Assembly (NCBI RefSeq): GCF_009696675.1 | Contig: NZ_VULN01000001.1 | Coordinates: 214,409 to 278,408 of the forward strand | Direction of reading: 5' to 3' | DNA: 64,000 nucleotides | Source of the DNA: Acidaminococcus fermentans | GTDB taxonomy: Bacteria; Bacillota; Negativicutes; Acidaminococcales; Acidaminococcaceae | Shown here: positions 8,454 through 16,715 of the stretch, in pieces | How positions within the stretch are numbered: position 1 is the first letter of the stretch | Layout: each line of letters opens with the position of its first letter | Program-made: the position numbers and the translations under genes | Notes under the pieces: model-generated | Database searches by the model: none | What the model was told of the DNA's origin: nothing | The model's input: only the letters and a program-made list of their open reading frames with translations

Positions 8454-8776
8454 AATACCCCTTTCTCCTGGAGCCAGGTCTTCACCGCCGCCTTGGAAGG
8501 CGGGTTCACCAGCAGTTCGCTGCACTGGCCTTCCTTCACCAGCATCAGGCTGGGGATGGTTTCGATCTTGAACTGTTCCGCCAGTTCCCGTTCTTCGTCG
8601 ATGTTCACGGCCCCGAAAGAAACCTTGTCGGCGATTTCCATGGCCAGCTGGCCCAGAGCCGGTTTCAGCCGTTTGCAGTAGCCGCACCAGGGGGCGGAAA
8701 AGCCCACCACCATGGGTTTGCTGCTGTGGAGCACCTCTTTGTCAAAATTGTCTTTGGTAATATGTAAGAAATCCAT
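8450..8776 (-). CDS. trxA: Thioredoxin with a CGYC active site
   Basis: The 108-residue protein begins MDFLHITKDNFDKEVLHSSK and has the thioredoxin fold order, with the active site in SAPWCGYCKRLKP and the cis-proline loop in IETIPSLMLVKEG. The active-site dipeptide is Gly-Tyr instead of the canonical Gly-Pro, which usually shifts redox potential and partner range. The start is supported by AAGGAGG nine bases upstream. It is first in an operon with trxB, under the promoter at 8822-8850. Confidence 0.93.
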   Translation of the reverse strand: MDFLHITKDNFDKEVLHSSKPMVVGFSAPWCGYCKRLKPALGQLAMEIADKVSFGAVNIDEERELAEQFKIETIPSLMLVKEGQCSELLVNPPSKAAVKTWLQEKGVL

Positions 8777-8821
8777 AAGAATAACCTCCTTGAAGGACCC
8801 GTTGGGATCTGTGATACTGTA

Positions 8822-8850
8822 ATTTTAGCAAATACAGTTAAGAAAGTCAA
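8822..8850 (-). promoter_or_regulatory. Sigma-A promoter for trxA-trxB
   Basis: TTGACT (8845-8850) and TAAAAT (8822-8827) with a 17-bp spacer, about 46 bp upstream of trxA. Confidence 0.75.
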
Positions 8851-8947
8851 GAGGGGGATGTTGCACATAACGTGCAACACCCCCCTGGTCGGAAGTCAAC
8901 AGTCATCGGACGAAGGAAGGAATCTGCAACTGCAGGTTCCTGTGAAT

Positions 8948-9166
8948 GGAAACGCCGCCTCCGGCGGCTAACCCACCACCATTGCGCAAGCGCAACGGTC
9001 CCCCGCCCTTGTAAAGGGCGGATAATCGCTCGGGCCTTTGGCCCATTGCCTTTTTTATCAGGAAAGTACAAGGGCGCAAGCCCGCGTACTTTCTATCCGC
9101 CCTTTTCAAGGGCGGGGGACCAGCCGTCAGGCTGGTGGTGGGTTAGCAGCGTTAGGCTGCGTTTCC
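8948..9166. repeat. Family A inverted-module repeat, copy A3
   Basis: Left module from GGAAACGCCGCC, with GCTAACCCACCACC and CCGCCCTTGTAAAGGGCGG; right module with CCGCCCTTTTCAAGGGCGG, the ACCAGCCGTCAGGCTGGT hairpin and GGTGGGTTAGCAGC. The shortest interior of the complete copies, about 70 bp. It fills the gap between the trxA promoter and the antiporter gene. Confidence 0.85.
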
Positions 9167-9239
9167 CTTCCAGGAACCCGTTCCCGGGTTCCTTCCTTCG
9201 TCCGCTGACCGCTGACAGGCTGCAGCCCCCGGCAGCCTT

Positions 9240-10550
9240 TTATTTCCCCTCATGGGTCCCCAGCTGGATGGTCACGCAGGCGGCGATCAGCAGGGCGTAC
9301 ACGTAGTAGCAGTACTTCATTACGTCCAGGGGCGAAGTGCCTGCCAGCTGGGTGACGATGAGCATGCCTCCGTCGTGGGGCATGACGCACAGGAAGCTGC
9401 AGGCGAAAATGTCTACCAGGCTGGCCAGCCGTTTGGGCGCGATGTCATACTTCTTCCCGATCACCTTGGCAATGGGACAGGTGACGATAATGGCAATGGT
9501 GTTGTTCACCATGGCAGCGGACAGGAGCCCGCTCAAAAGCCCGATGCCGTATTCCGCCCCTTTCCGGCCGTGGATCCAGCCGGTGATCTTCCCCACCAGC
9601 CATTCCACGCCCCCGTAGTACCGGACCAGGCCGATGATCCCGGACACCAGGATGGCCACCATGCTGATGGAGAACATGTCCGCCATGCCATCTCCCAGCC
9701 CCTTGGCCCAGCCGAAAATGTCCACGGTGCCCTGAAGGAGCCCGATGCACCCGGTAAGGAGGATCCCCCCGAAGAGCACCAAAGCCACGTTGATCCCCAT
9801 CAGGGCCAGCACCAGCACCACCACATAGGGCAGCACCTGGAGCAGGTTGTAATCCCCCACCTGGATGCCTCCCTGGACCTGGCCGCTGACCAGGTAGAAC
9901 AGCACCAGGCTCACCAGGGCTGCCGGCAGGGCAATGGCAAAGTTCATCCGGAACTTGTCCTTCATTTTGGATCCGCACCCTTCCGCCGCCGCAATGGTGG
10001 TGTCAGAGATCATGGACAGGTTGTCCCCGAAATAAGAGCCGCAGATCACCGCAGCGCACACGGCGGCCGCGTTGAGTCCCGCCCCCTGGGCCACCCCGAT
10101 GGCCACCGGAGCCATGGCGGCAATGGTGCCCATGCTGGTGCCGATGGCAGTGGAAATGAAGCAGCACATCAGGAACACCCCGGGAATCAGGAAGGACGGC
10201 GGCACGAACTGGAGACAGAAATTCACCACGGAAGTCTTCCCCCCGATGGCAGCCGCTGCCCCCTGGAACCCCCCGGCCAGGAGATAGATCAGTACGATCA
10301 TCATCACCCCGGAATCTCCCATGCCGGTGCAGAAGACTTTCAGTTTTTCATCGATGGGGCCCTTTTTCCACAGCATAAAGGCCACCAGGGTCCCGGCCAG
10401 AAGGGCCACGTGCCGGGGCAGGAAGCTGAAGGGCTTGGGGATCCCCAGCAGGGTAAAGGCCAGCCCGCAGCCGATGTACAAAGCCAGGAAGACAATGAGG
10501 GGCAGGAAGGCCACACCCCCCAGGTTGCGGCTGTCGTCATTTTGGTTCAT
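9240..10550 (-). CDS. nhaC: Na+/H+ antiporter, NhaC family
   Basis: The 436-residue protein has about eleven hydrophobic segments and belongs to the NhaC-like antiporters in the cytoplasmic membrane. Typical segments are MCCFISTAIGTSMGTIAAMA, CGSYFGDNLSMISDTTI with conserved Asp residues, and GLLSAAMVNNTIAIIVTCP. The ATG at 10550 (MNQNDDSRNLGG) is preferred because upstream codons lie in the ompH terminator. A sodium economy is expected if the decarboxylase beta subunit at 19.3 kb pumps sodium, so this carrier may return Na+ in exchange for protons or a solute. The exact ions or substrate cannot be fixed from sequence; some relatives exchange malate and lactate. Confidence 0.82.
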   Translation of the reverse strand: MNQNDDSRNLGGVAFLPLIVFLALYIGCGLAFTLLGIPKPFSFLPRHVALLAGTLVAFMLWKKGPIDEKLKVFCTGMGDSGVMMIVLIYLLAGGFQGAAAAIGGKTSVVNFCLQFVPPSFLIPGVFLMCCFISTAIGTSMGTIAAMAPVAIGVAQGAGLNAAAVCAAVICGSYFGDNLSMISDTTIAAAEGCGSKMKDKFRMNFAIALPAALVSLVLFYLVSGQVQGGIQVGDYNLLQVLPYVVVLVLALMGINVALVLFGGILLTGCIGLLQGTVDIFGWAKGLGDGMADMFSISMVAILVSGIIGLVRYYGGVEWLVGKITGWIHGRKGAEYGIGLLSGLLSAAMVNNTIAIIVTCPIAKVIGKKYDIAPKRLASLVDIFACSFLCVMPHDGGMLIVTQLAGTSPLDVMKYCYYVYALLIAACVTIQLGTHEGK

Positions 10551-10571
10551 TGTTTTTTCCTTTCCAAATGC

Positions 10572-10600
10572 AAAAAAGGTGCTGCCAGGCAGCACCTTTC
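10572..10600 (-). terminator. Terminator after ompH
   Basis: AAGGTGCTGCC / GGCAGCACCTT stem followed by T on the minus strand, between the ompH stop and the antiporter start. Confidence 0.8.
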
Positions 10601-10610
10601 CGTGTCCGAT

Positions 10611-11045
10611 TTATTTTGCTCCTACGGCCTTCATCACATCGTTGGTGATGTCCACGCCGCCGTCAACTACGGCACCGGCGCTGAGAACCGTGTTGATGCC
10701 CTTTTCCTTGGCCACTTTGTGGACTGCGGTCAGGATCTTCTTCCGGATAGGATCGAACAGATCCTGTTCTCTCTTGGCAATCCGTTCGGTCAGGGTGTTG
10801 TCCAGGGCCCGTTTGCCGTTATCGTCCAGGCTGGGGGCCTTTTCCTGGAATTCCTTCTGGGCGTTCTGCTGTTCCAGGCTCATGGCAGCCCGGGCAGAGG
10901 CGAAATCAGGATGGTGGGAGAATACGGTATTTAAATCCACATAACCGATGGTTTCGGCAGCATAGGCCGTAGCCGGAACCAGGGCGCCAGAGCAGCCAAC
11001 GCACACCAGCAGGGCCATAACCAGGGCCATCAATTGCTTTTTCAC
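10611..11045 (-). CDS. OmpH/Skp-family periplasmic chaperone
   Basis: The 144-residue protein has a signal peptide with probable cleavage after AYA near residue 29. The mature part begins AETIGYVDLNTVFSHHPDFA, the standard start of the OmpH/Skp family (IGYVD and a helical coiled-coil arm rich in Gln, Lys and Glu). Skp binds unfolded outer-membrane proteins in the periplasm, so this gene is evidence for an outer membrane. It is shorter than E. coli Skp (161 residues precursor). It stands alone here, not in a bamA-ompH-lpxD cluster, so it may be a paralogue with a narrower client range. Confidence 0.85.
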   Translation of the reverse strand: MKKQLMALVMALLVCVGCSGALVPATAYAAETIGYVDLNTVFSHHPDFASARAAMSLEQQNAQKEFQEKAPSLDDNGKRALDNTLTERIAKREQDLFDPIRKKILTAVHKVAKEKGINTVLSAGAVVDGGVDITNDVMKAVGAK

Positions 11046-11106
11046 TGAAAATCATCCTTTCTTCTGTAAGAATCCTTCTAAAGCAACAGCGAATCTAACA
11101 GGAGTC

Positions 11107-11135
11107 ATTATATCATGAGTGGTTTTCGGACGCAA
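11107..11135 (-). promoter_or_regulatory. Promoter for ompH
   Basis: TTGCGT (11130-11135), a 17-bp spacer and TATAAT (11107-11112) with an upstream TG, so also an extended -10. Confidence 0.7.
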
Positions 11136-11179
11136 GCGAAAAAGGGGGTGTGGATTTTCCACACCCCCGGCCCCGGCTC

Positions 11180-11380
11180 TCACGCCAATTCATACCCTGC
11201 TTCTTCGATGACCTTCTTGAATTCATCCTGGGGGATGTCCCGGTCAGCGGTCACTTTGGCAGTGCCTTTTTCCAGGTTGACGTCCACACTGGATACGCCG
11301 GCCATGGCGGCCAGGGCATCATGGACGTGTTTCTGGCAGTTGACGCACATCATTCCATTGACTTTCAGTTCTTTTTCCAT
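11180..11380 (-). CDS. copZ: Heavy-metal-associated copper chaperone
   Basis: The 66-residue protein is one HMA domain with the metal site MMCVNC (M-x-C-x2-C) in loop 1 and a C-terminal EEAGYELA. It probably carries Cu(I) in the cytosol to a P-type ATPase. The start at 11380 (MEKELKVNGMMC) follows a GGAGG. It lies 42 bp downstream of csoR and is presumably derepressed by copper together with it. No copA ATPase is in the window, so the partner must be encoded elsewhere. Confidence 0.9.
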   Translation of the reverse strand: MEKELKVNGMMCVNCQKHVHDALAAMAGVSSVDVNLEKGTAKVTADRDIPQDEFKKVIEEAGYELA

Positions 11381-11422
11381 TACAGTTCCTCCTTCAATTT
11401 CCACAGGCAGTACGCCGTTTTT

Positions 11423-11713
11423 TCATTTCATCAGTTTCTGCAGGGTTTCGCACAGTTCGTCCACTACAGAATCGTCCCCGGCCCGGATGTCGTTGACCAC
11501 ACAGCTTTTGATGTGGTTGGCCAGGAGCTTTTTGTTGAAGGCATTGAGGCCGCAGGTGATGGCACTGACCTGGGTCAGGATGTCCACACAGTACCGGTCT
11601 TCTTCCAGCATTTTTTTCACTCCCCGCACCTGGCCTTCAATCCGGTTCAAACGGGTGATCAGGTCCTGATAATCCTTCCCATTCTTGTCCCGCATTGTCT
11701 TCAGATGTTCCAT
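11423..11713 (-). CDS. csoR: Copper-sensing repressor, CsoR family
   Basis: The 96-residue all-helical protein has the DUF156 layout: LITRLNRIEGQVRGVKKMLE as the DNA-binding first helix, YCVDILTQ with the first Cys ligand, and NHIKSCV with the His and second Cys ligands. Cu(I) binding to this C-H-C site releases the repressor from DNA. It is first in an operon with copZ. The candidate operator at 11716-11735 sits between the -10 box and its start codon, which implies autoregulation. Confidence 0.92.
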   Translation of the reverse strand: MEHLKTMRDKNGKDYQDLITRLNRIEGQVRGVKKMLEEDRYCVDILTQVSAITCGLNAFNKKLLANHIKSCVVNDIRAGDDSVVDELCETLQKLMK

Positions 11714-11715
11714 GG

Positions 11716-11735
11716 TACTATACCTCCGTTACGTA
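11716..11735 (-). promoter_or_regulatory. Candidate CsoR operator
   Basis: On the minus strand TACGTAACGGAGGTATAGTA resembles the 20-bp Bacillus copZA operator as I remember it, with about 15 matching positions. It overlaps the csoR ribosome-binding site. Confidence 0.5.
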
Positions 11736-11736
11736 T

Positions 11737-11765
11737 ATTGTAGCCATGGAAAAAGGGATTGTCAA
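11737..11765 (-). promoter_or_regulatory. Sigma-A promoter for csoR-copZ
   Basis: Consensus TTGACA (11760-11765), 17-bp spacer, TACAAT (11737-11742). The -35 box lies inside a perfect palindrome. Confidence 0.8.
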
Positions 11766-11781
11766 GTGACAATCCCTTTTT
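11750..11781. repeat. Perfect palindrome overlapping the csoR -35
   Basis: AAAAAGGGATTGTCA, two bases, then its exact reverse complement: 15-bp arms with A- and T-runs. It could be a terminator in either direction or an operator. Confidence 0.7.
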
Positions 11782-11828
11782 GGTCAGCAACCGATGGAAG
11801 CCAAACGCAAATGCGTTTGGCCACGATG

Positions 11829-12089
11829 GGAAACGCCGCCAAGGCGGCTAACCCACCACCATTGCGCCAGCGCAACGGTCCCCCGCCCTTGTAAAGGGCG
11901 GATAAAAACTCGGGACATAAAGTCCCTCGTTTTGAGGTACGCGCAATCCTTCATTTCAGGGTATGCAGACTTGCTGCCCTGGTGCCCCAAGCAATGGGCC
12001 GGAGGCCCGAGCGTATATCCGCCCTTTTCAAGGGCGGGGGACCAGCCGCAAGGCTGGTGGTGGGTTAGCAGCCCCCGGCTGCGTTTCCC
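11829..12089. repeat. Family A inverted-module repeat, copy A4
   Basis: Left module from GGAAACGCCGCC, right module ending GCTGCGTTTCC, the same hairpins as A1 and about 110 bp interior. The interior resembles that of A1 (GGGACATAAAGTCCCTCGTT and a GGTATGCAGACTTGCTGCCC-like stretch), so at least these two copies are full-length relatives. Confidence 0.85.
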
Positions 12090-12164
12090 TTCAACGCCAA
12101 ACGCCTGCCGCGTTTGGCCTCATCCGGCCATTGACCATTGACTATTGACTATTGACAACCAGTG

Positions 12165-14969
12165 TCACTCCACCGCCTCACAGCACTTGGCACACAGGGT
12201 GGGATGCTTGGGATCCTGGCCTACGGTCTTGCTGTAGCACCAGCACCGTTCACATTTCTCCCCTTCGGCAGCTTCCACCAGCACCTTCAGGTCGTCCCGG
12301 CCGGTGGCTTCCCCGGCATCGGTGAGCCCTTCGTGGACTTCCGCCTGGGACACGATCAGGAGCGCCGGCAGATCCTTTTCCACGGCCTTCAGTTCCGCCA
12401 GGGCATCCCCGGTGGCGAACAGTTCCACCTTGGCATCCAGGGAATGGCCGATGGTCTTGGCCCGGCGGGCCCCTTCCAGCACCTTGGTGATTTCACCCCG
12501 GATGGCGATGAAGGCATCCCATTTGGCCTTCAGGTCTTCCTTCACATATTCCGGATGAGCCTGGGGCCAGGGCAGCATCTGCACGCTCTTGGGCGCGTCA
12601 GCCGGCTTGTTCATATATTGGTACACTTCTTCCATGGTGAAGCTCAGCACAGGCATCAGCATCACCATCAGTTCCCGGAGGATCTGGGTCATGGCAGTCT
12701 GGGCGGACCGGCGGGCCTTGCTGTCCTTCCGGCTGGTGTACAGACGGTCTTTGATGATGTCCAGATAGAAGGAGCTCATGTCCACGGTGCAGAAATCGTG
12801 GATGGCATGGAACAGCACGTGGAAATCGTAGGTTTCATAGGCTTCGGTCACGTCCTTCTTCAGGGCTTCGAAGCGCATGAGGGCCCACTGGTCCAGTTCT
12901 TCCATGTTGGCAAAGGCCACCTTCTGGGTTTCGTAATCGAAATCATGGGTGTTCCCCAGGATGTACCGGATGGTGTTCCGGACTTTCCGGTAGGCTTCCG
13001 CCAGCTGCTTCAGGATTACCGGGGAGATCCGCACATCCTGCTTGTAGTCGGAAGAAGCCGCCCACAGCCGGACGATATCCGCCCCGTACTGGTCGATGAC
13101 TTCCTGGGGCACCACCACGTTCCCCAGGGATTTGGACATTTTCCGGCCTTCCCCGTCCAGCACATAGCCGTGGGTCAGCACGCTCCGGTAGGGAGCCTTG
13201 CCGGTGACGGCCACACTGGTCAGAAGAGAGCTCTGGAACCAGCCTCTGTGCTGGTCACTGCCTTCCAGGTACATGTCTGCCGGCCAGCTCAGTTCCGGAC
13301 GGCGCTTGCATACCCCCATGTGGGAGGAGCCGCTGTCGAACCACACGTCCATGATGTCCTTTTCCTTCCGGAAGTGGGTGCCCCCGCATTTGGGGCATTT
13401 GGTCCCTTCCGGCAGCAGTTCTTCAGCGGTGTGGTTCCACCAGGCGTCGCTGCCTTCTTTATCGAAAATGGTGGCGATTTTTTCCACCGTGTCTTCGTCG
13501 ATCAGAGGTTCCCCGCAGTCTTCGCAGTAGAAGATGGGGATGGGCACGCCCCAGACTCTCTGCCGGGAAATGCACCAGTCATGCCGGTCGGCCACCATGT
13601 TGTGGATCCGGGATTCGCCCCAGCTGGGGATCCACTGGACGTCTTCGGAGATGGCTTTCAGGGCCTTGTCCCGGAACCCGTCCACGGAAGCGAACCACTG
13701 CTCGGAAGCCCGGAAGATGATGGGGTTCTTGCAGCGCCAGCAGTGGGCGTACTGGTGATGGATGGTCTTTTTGCCCAGGATGGCGTTCTGTTCCGCCAGA
13801 TGTTTGATCACCAGGCCGTTGCTGTCAAAGACGAACTTGCCCTGGAACAGTTCCCCGGCTTCTGCGGTGAAGCAGCCCTTCTGGTCCACCGGGCACAGGA
13901 TGGGCAGCTTGTATTTCAGACCGGTGAGATAGTCCACGTCCCCATGGCCGGGAGCCGTATGGACGCAGCCGGAACCGGCTTCCTTGTCCACATAGTCCGC
14001 CAGCACCACCAGGGATTTCCGGTGGTTGTATTCCGGGAAGGGATGTTCGCATTCCGCATATTCAAAGGCACGGCCTTTGGTGGTCCCCAGCACAGGGCCG
14101 AATTCCACCCCGCATTCCTGGGCCACTTTGTCCACCATGTCGGCGGCCATGATCAGCACTTCCCCGTTGTATTCCACCCAGGCATAGTCAAAGTCCGGGT
14201 TCAGGGCCACAGCCACGTTGGCAGGAATGGTCCAGGGGGTGGTGGTCCAGATCACCATATAAGCTTTTTTGCCCTTGGCGGCTTCCGGAGTCAGCCCGTT
14301 GTCTTTTACCAGGGGCATCTTCACGAAAATGGTGGGCGTCTTCTGGTCGGCGTATTCGATTTCCGCCTCGGCCAGGGCAGTTTCGCAGTGAGGGCACCAG
14401 TATACGGTCTTCTTCCCTTTATAGATGTAGCCCTTGTTGGCCATGGTGCCGAACACCCGGATCTGTTCCGCTTCGAAATGAGGATCCAGGGTTACATAGG
14501 GATGGTCCCAGTCACCCAGCACGCCCAGCCGTTTGAAGTCCTTCCGCTGGGTGTCGATCCACTGAAGGGCATATTCCCGGCACATTTTTCGCAGTTCCAC
14601 CGGGGACAGCTTGTGACGGTCCACCCCGGTGGCCTTCAGGCAGGCATGTTCGATGGGCATGCCGTGGGTATCCCAGCCGGGGACGTAGGGGGTGTCATAG
14701 CCCTGGGCGTATTTGTATTTGATGATGATGTCCTTCAGGACCTTGTTCAGAGCATGGCCCATGTGGATCTTGCCGTTGGCGTAGGGAGGTCCGTCGTGGA
14801 GGACGAACTTCTTGTGGCCTGCATGGAGTTTCTGTTTCTCTCCATAGATATCATTTTTGTACCAGAAATCCAGGAAATCCGGTTCCCGTTTGGGCAGCCC
14901 TGCCCGCATGGGGAATTCCGTTTCCGGAAGATTCAGGGTTGCTGCGTACTTGTCGTCTTTCTTGCTCAC
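12165..14969 (-). CDS. ileS: Isoleucyl-tRNA synthetase
   Basis: The 934-residue class I synthetase charges tRNA-Ile. The HIGH motif is HMGH in GPPYANGKIHMGHALNK, KMSKS is in GRKMSKSLGN, the editing domain lies between, and the C-terminal zinc finger has CERCWC and a later CAKC pair. The start is a GTG at 14969 (MSKKDDKYAATLNLPETEFP) behind TGGAGG. Expression is controlled by the T-box leader just upstream. Length and motifs are those of the bacterial IleRS1 type. Confidence 0.97.
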   Translation of the reverse strand: MSKKDDKYAATLNLPETEFPMRAGLPKREPDFLDFWYKNDIYGEKQKLHAGHKKFVLHDGPPYANGKIHMGHALNKVLKDIIIKYKYAQGYDTPYVPGWDTHGMPIEHACLKATGVDRHKLSPVELRKMCREYALQWIDTQRKDFKRLGVLGDWDHPYVTLDPHFEAEQIRVFGTMANKGYIYKGKKTVYWCPHCETALAEAEIEYADQKTPTIFVKMPLVKDNGLTPEAAKGKKAYMVIWTTTPWTIPANVAVALNPDFDYAWVEYNGEVLIMAADMVDKVAQECGVEFGPVLGTTKGRAFEYAECEHPFPEYNHRKSLVVLADYVDKEAGSGCVHTAPGHGDVDYLTGLKYKLPILCPVDQKGCFTAEAGELFQGKFVFDSNGLVIKHLAEQNAILGKKTIHHQYAHCWRCKNPIIFRASEQWFASVDGFRDKALKAISEDVQWIPSWGESRIHNMVADRHDWCISRQRVWGVPIPIFYCEDCGEPLIDEDTVEKIATIFDKEGSDAWWNHTAEELLPEGTKCPKCGGTHFRKEKDIMDVWFDSGSSHMGVCKRRPELSWPADMYLEGSDQHRGWFQSSLLTSVAVTGKAPYRSVLTHGYVLDGEGRKMSKSLGNVVVPQEVIDQYGADIVRLWAASSDYKQDVRISPVILKQLAEAYRKVRNTIRYILGNTHDFDYETQKVAFANMEELDQWALMRFEALKKDVTEAYETYDFHVLFHAIHDFCTVDMSSFYLDIIKDRLYTSRKDSKARRSAQTAMTQILRELMVMLMPVLSFTMEEVYQYMNKPADAPKSVQMLPWPQAHPEYVKEDLKAKWDAFIAIRGEITKVLEGARRAKTIGHSLDAKVELFATGDALAELKAVEKDLPALLIVSQAEVHEGLTDAGEATGRDDLKVLVEAAEGEKCERCWCYSKTVGQDPKHPTLCAKCCEAVE

Positions 14970-14980
14970 TCTTGCACACC

Positions 14981-15235
14981 TCCAAAAAAATAAATCCCGT
15001 CCCCCGAAAGGGACGGGACAAAAGGGCCCGTGGTACCACCCTCATGACAGCTTTGCTGCCACTCTTGTATGGGATAACGGTCATAACCCGGGTCCCCTAC
15101 TGCTGGTTCAAAGACCGGCTCCAGAGTGATCTTCCGCAAAAGGCCTCCTGTCCGGGCTCCCACCCTCCCCGGATCGCTGTACCAGCCAGAAGCGTACTGT
15201 CTCTGTCATCGCCTGTTGGTTTGAAATTCGTGTTT
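14981..15235 (-). promoter_or_regulatory. T-box leader with isoleucine specifier
   Basis: The minus-strand leader of ileS contains the T-box core GGGTGGTACCACGGG (around 15030-15044), which pairs with uncharged tRNA ends. It is followed by a terminator stem of CCCGTCCCTTTCGGGGGACGGG and a T-run (about 14986-15019). Upstream are Stem I features, including AGTACGC and GGAAGATCACTC, where ATC would be the isoleucine specifier codon. Uncharged tRNA-Ile should stabilise the antiterminator and switch ileS on. Confidence 0.93.
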
Positions 15236-15260
15236 ATTATACACTTCTTAGACCCGGTGG

Positions 15261-16043
15261 TCAACTGGAAAAGGAGCGGGCCGCCTGGAACATTACGATG
15301 CCCCCGGCTACAGCCACGTTCAGGCTTTCCGCCTGGCCGGCCATGGGGATCTTCACCTTCTGGTCCGCGGCTTTGAGGAGCTCCGGGGACACCCCTTCCG
15401 CCTCGCTGCCCAGCACCAGGGCGGTCTTGGCCGGCCACTGGAGCTTCGTCATGTCTTCCGCCCCTTCCAGGGCCGTGGCCCACAGGGCGTATCCGTTTTT
15501 CCGGCACCAGGTTTCCAGGTCCGCCGGCTCCACCCCGGTAAGCACCGGCAGGTGGAACAGGGACCCCATGGTGGACCGGACCACCTTGGGATTGTACAGG
15601 TCCGCCGTATCCTTCAGCAGCACCACCCCGGCGGCCCCCAGGGCATCGGCAGTGCGGATCAACGTCCCCAGGTTCCCCGGGTCCCGGATCTGGTCCAGCA
15701 CCAGCACGAATCCCCGGTCCGGGGCAAAATCCCCCAGGTCCCGGGGCCGGATCTCCACCAGAGCCGCCACACTCTGAGGGTCTTCGGTGGCGGTGATCTT
15801 CTGGAGCACCGGCAGGGGCACTTCATACCAGGGCAGGCTGCTTTCTTCCGCCTTTTGTTCCCAGCCTTCCGGCAGCCGGGTAAAGAACAGGGCCCGGATA
15901 TTCCATTGGGAAGCCAGGGCTTCTTCCACTGCCCGTTTCCCTTCCAGCAGGAACAGGCCTTCCTTCTGGCGGTATTTTTTCATTTTCAGGGAAGCCGCCC
16001 GCTTCACCAGCTCATTTTTCAGCGAAGTGATGGTACTGATCAT
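15261..16043 (-). CDS. SpoU/TrmH-family RNA 2'-O-methyltransferase
   Basis: The 260-residue enzyme has an N-terminal substrate-binding domain (MISTITSLKNELVKRAASLK, GLFLLEGKRAVEEAL) and a SPOUT trefoil-knot domain with VLVLDQIRDPGNLGTLIRTA, ALVLGSEAEGVS and IPMAGQAESLNVAVAGGIV. These are the three SpoU motifs that bind S-adenosylmethionine. It resembles RlmB/TsnR-like proteins; the target nucleotide is unknown. Its start overlaps the end of trkA by four bases, so it is last in the FMN enzyme-trkH-trkA operon. The ileS T-box follows immediately. Confidence 0.9.
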   Translation of the reverse strand: MISTITSLKNELVKRAASLKMKKYRQKEGLFLLEGKRAVEEALASQWNIRALFFTRLPEGWEQKAEESSLPWYEVPLPVLQKITATEDPQSVAALVEIRPRDLGDFAPDRGFVLVLDQIRDPGNLGTLIRTADALGAAGVVLLKDTADLYNPKVVRSTMGSLFHLPVLTGVEPADLETWCRKNGYALWATALEGAEDMTKLQWPAKTALVLGSEAEGVSPELLKAADQKVKIPMAGQAESLNVAVAGGIVMFQAARSFSS

Positions 16044-16699
16044 ATGCCGTCCTCCAGGGCTTCCACACTTTTCCGGCTGCCGATGACCACCAAAAGGTCC
16101 CCTTCCGCAAGGGGCTTGGTGGGTTCCAGGGTCATTTCCGTGGAGCCGTCCTGGTGTTTGATGGCCACCACGTTCACCTGGTACTTCCGGCGCACGTCCA
16201 TTTCCGCCAGGCTTTTCCCAGCCATTTTGGGGCTCAGGTTCACTTCCATCAGGCAGATGTTGTCGGACAGTTCCACAAAATCCAGGATATTGGTGTAGGC
16301 CAGGTTGTGGCCCACCCGGCGTCCCATGTCCCGTTCCGGATAGATGATCTTGGTGGCTCCCAGCTTCTTCAGCATCTTCCCGTGGATGGGATTGGAGGCC
16401 TTGGCCACAATGGTCTTCAGCCCCGCTTCCCGGAGCAGCATGGTGGCCAGCAGGCTGGGTTCCAGGGTGCCGATGGCCACGATCCCCACGTCGAAATTCC
16501 GGATTCCCAGGCTGTTCACCGTCTTTTCGTCGATCACGTCGCAGACCACCGCATGGGTCAGTTTGTCCGCCATGTTTTCCACCACATCTTCATTGTTGTC
16601 CACGCCCAGGACCTCGTGACCCAGGGCAGTGAGGGTTTCCGCCACACTGCTGCCGAACCGGCCCAATCCCCAGACGATAAATTGCTGTTTGTTTTTCAT
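16040..16699 (-). CDS. trkA: Regulatory RCK subunit of a K+ uptake system (TrkA/KtrA)
   Basis: The 219-residue peripheral protein has an N-terminal RCK_N Rossmann domain (FIVWGLGRFGSSVAETL, with the ligand acidic residue in VLGVDNNEDVV) and a C-terminal RCK_C domain. It gates the TrkH channel in response to nucleotides. Its single-RCK length fits KtrA rather than the double TrkA. It lies 16 bp after trkH and overlaps the methyltransferase gene. Confidence 0.93.
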   Translation of the reverse strand: MKNKQQFIVWGLGRFGSSVAETLTALGHEVLGVDNNEDVVENMADKLTHAVVCDVIDEKTVNSLGIRNFDVGIVAIGTLEPSLLATMLLREAGLKTIVAKASNPIHGKMLKKLGATKIIYPERDMGRRVGHNLAYTNILDFVELSDNICLMEVNLSPKMAGKSLAEMDVRRKYQVNVVAIKHQDGSTEMTLEPTKPLAEGDLLVVIGSRKSVEALEDGI

Positions 16700-16715
16700 G
16701 ATATCCCCATAACTC

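Noticed and set aside
3630..12089. Family A repeats considered as paired transcription terminators
   Set aside because: They are far longer than terminators, lack T-runs, and real terminators are present beside several of them (for example after purC).
12162..14993. A 943-codon open frame on the plus strand opposite ileS, and similar long frames opposite smc (23875-27348) and the arg genes (41600-45793)
   Set aside because: They are mirror frames produced by GC-rich third positions of the real genes; their translations are rich in His, Gly and Gln, match no family and lack ribosome-binding sites.
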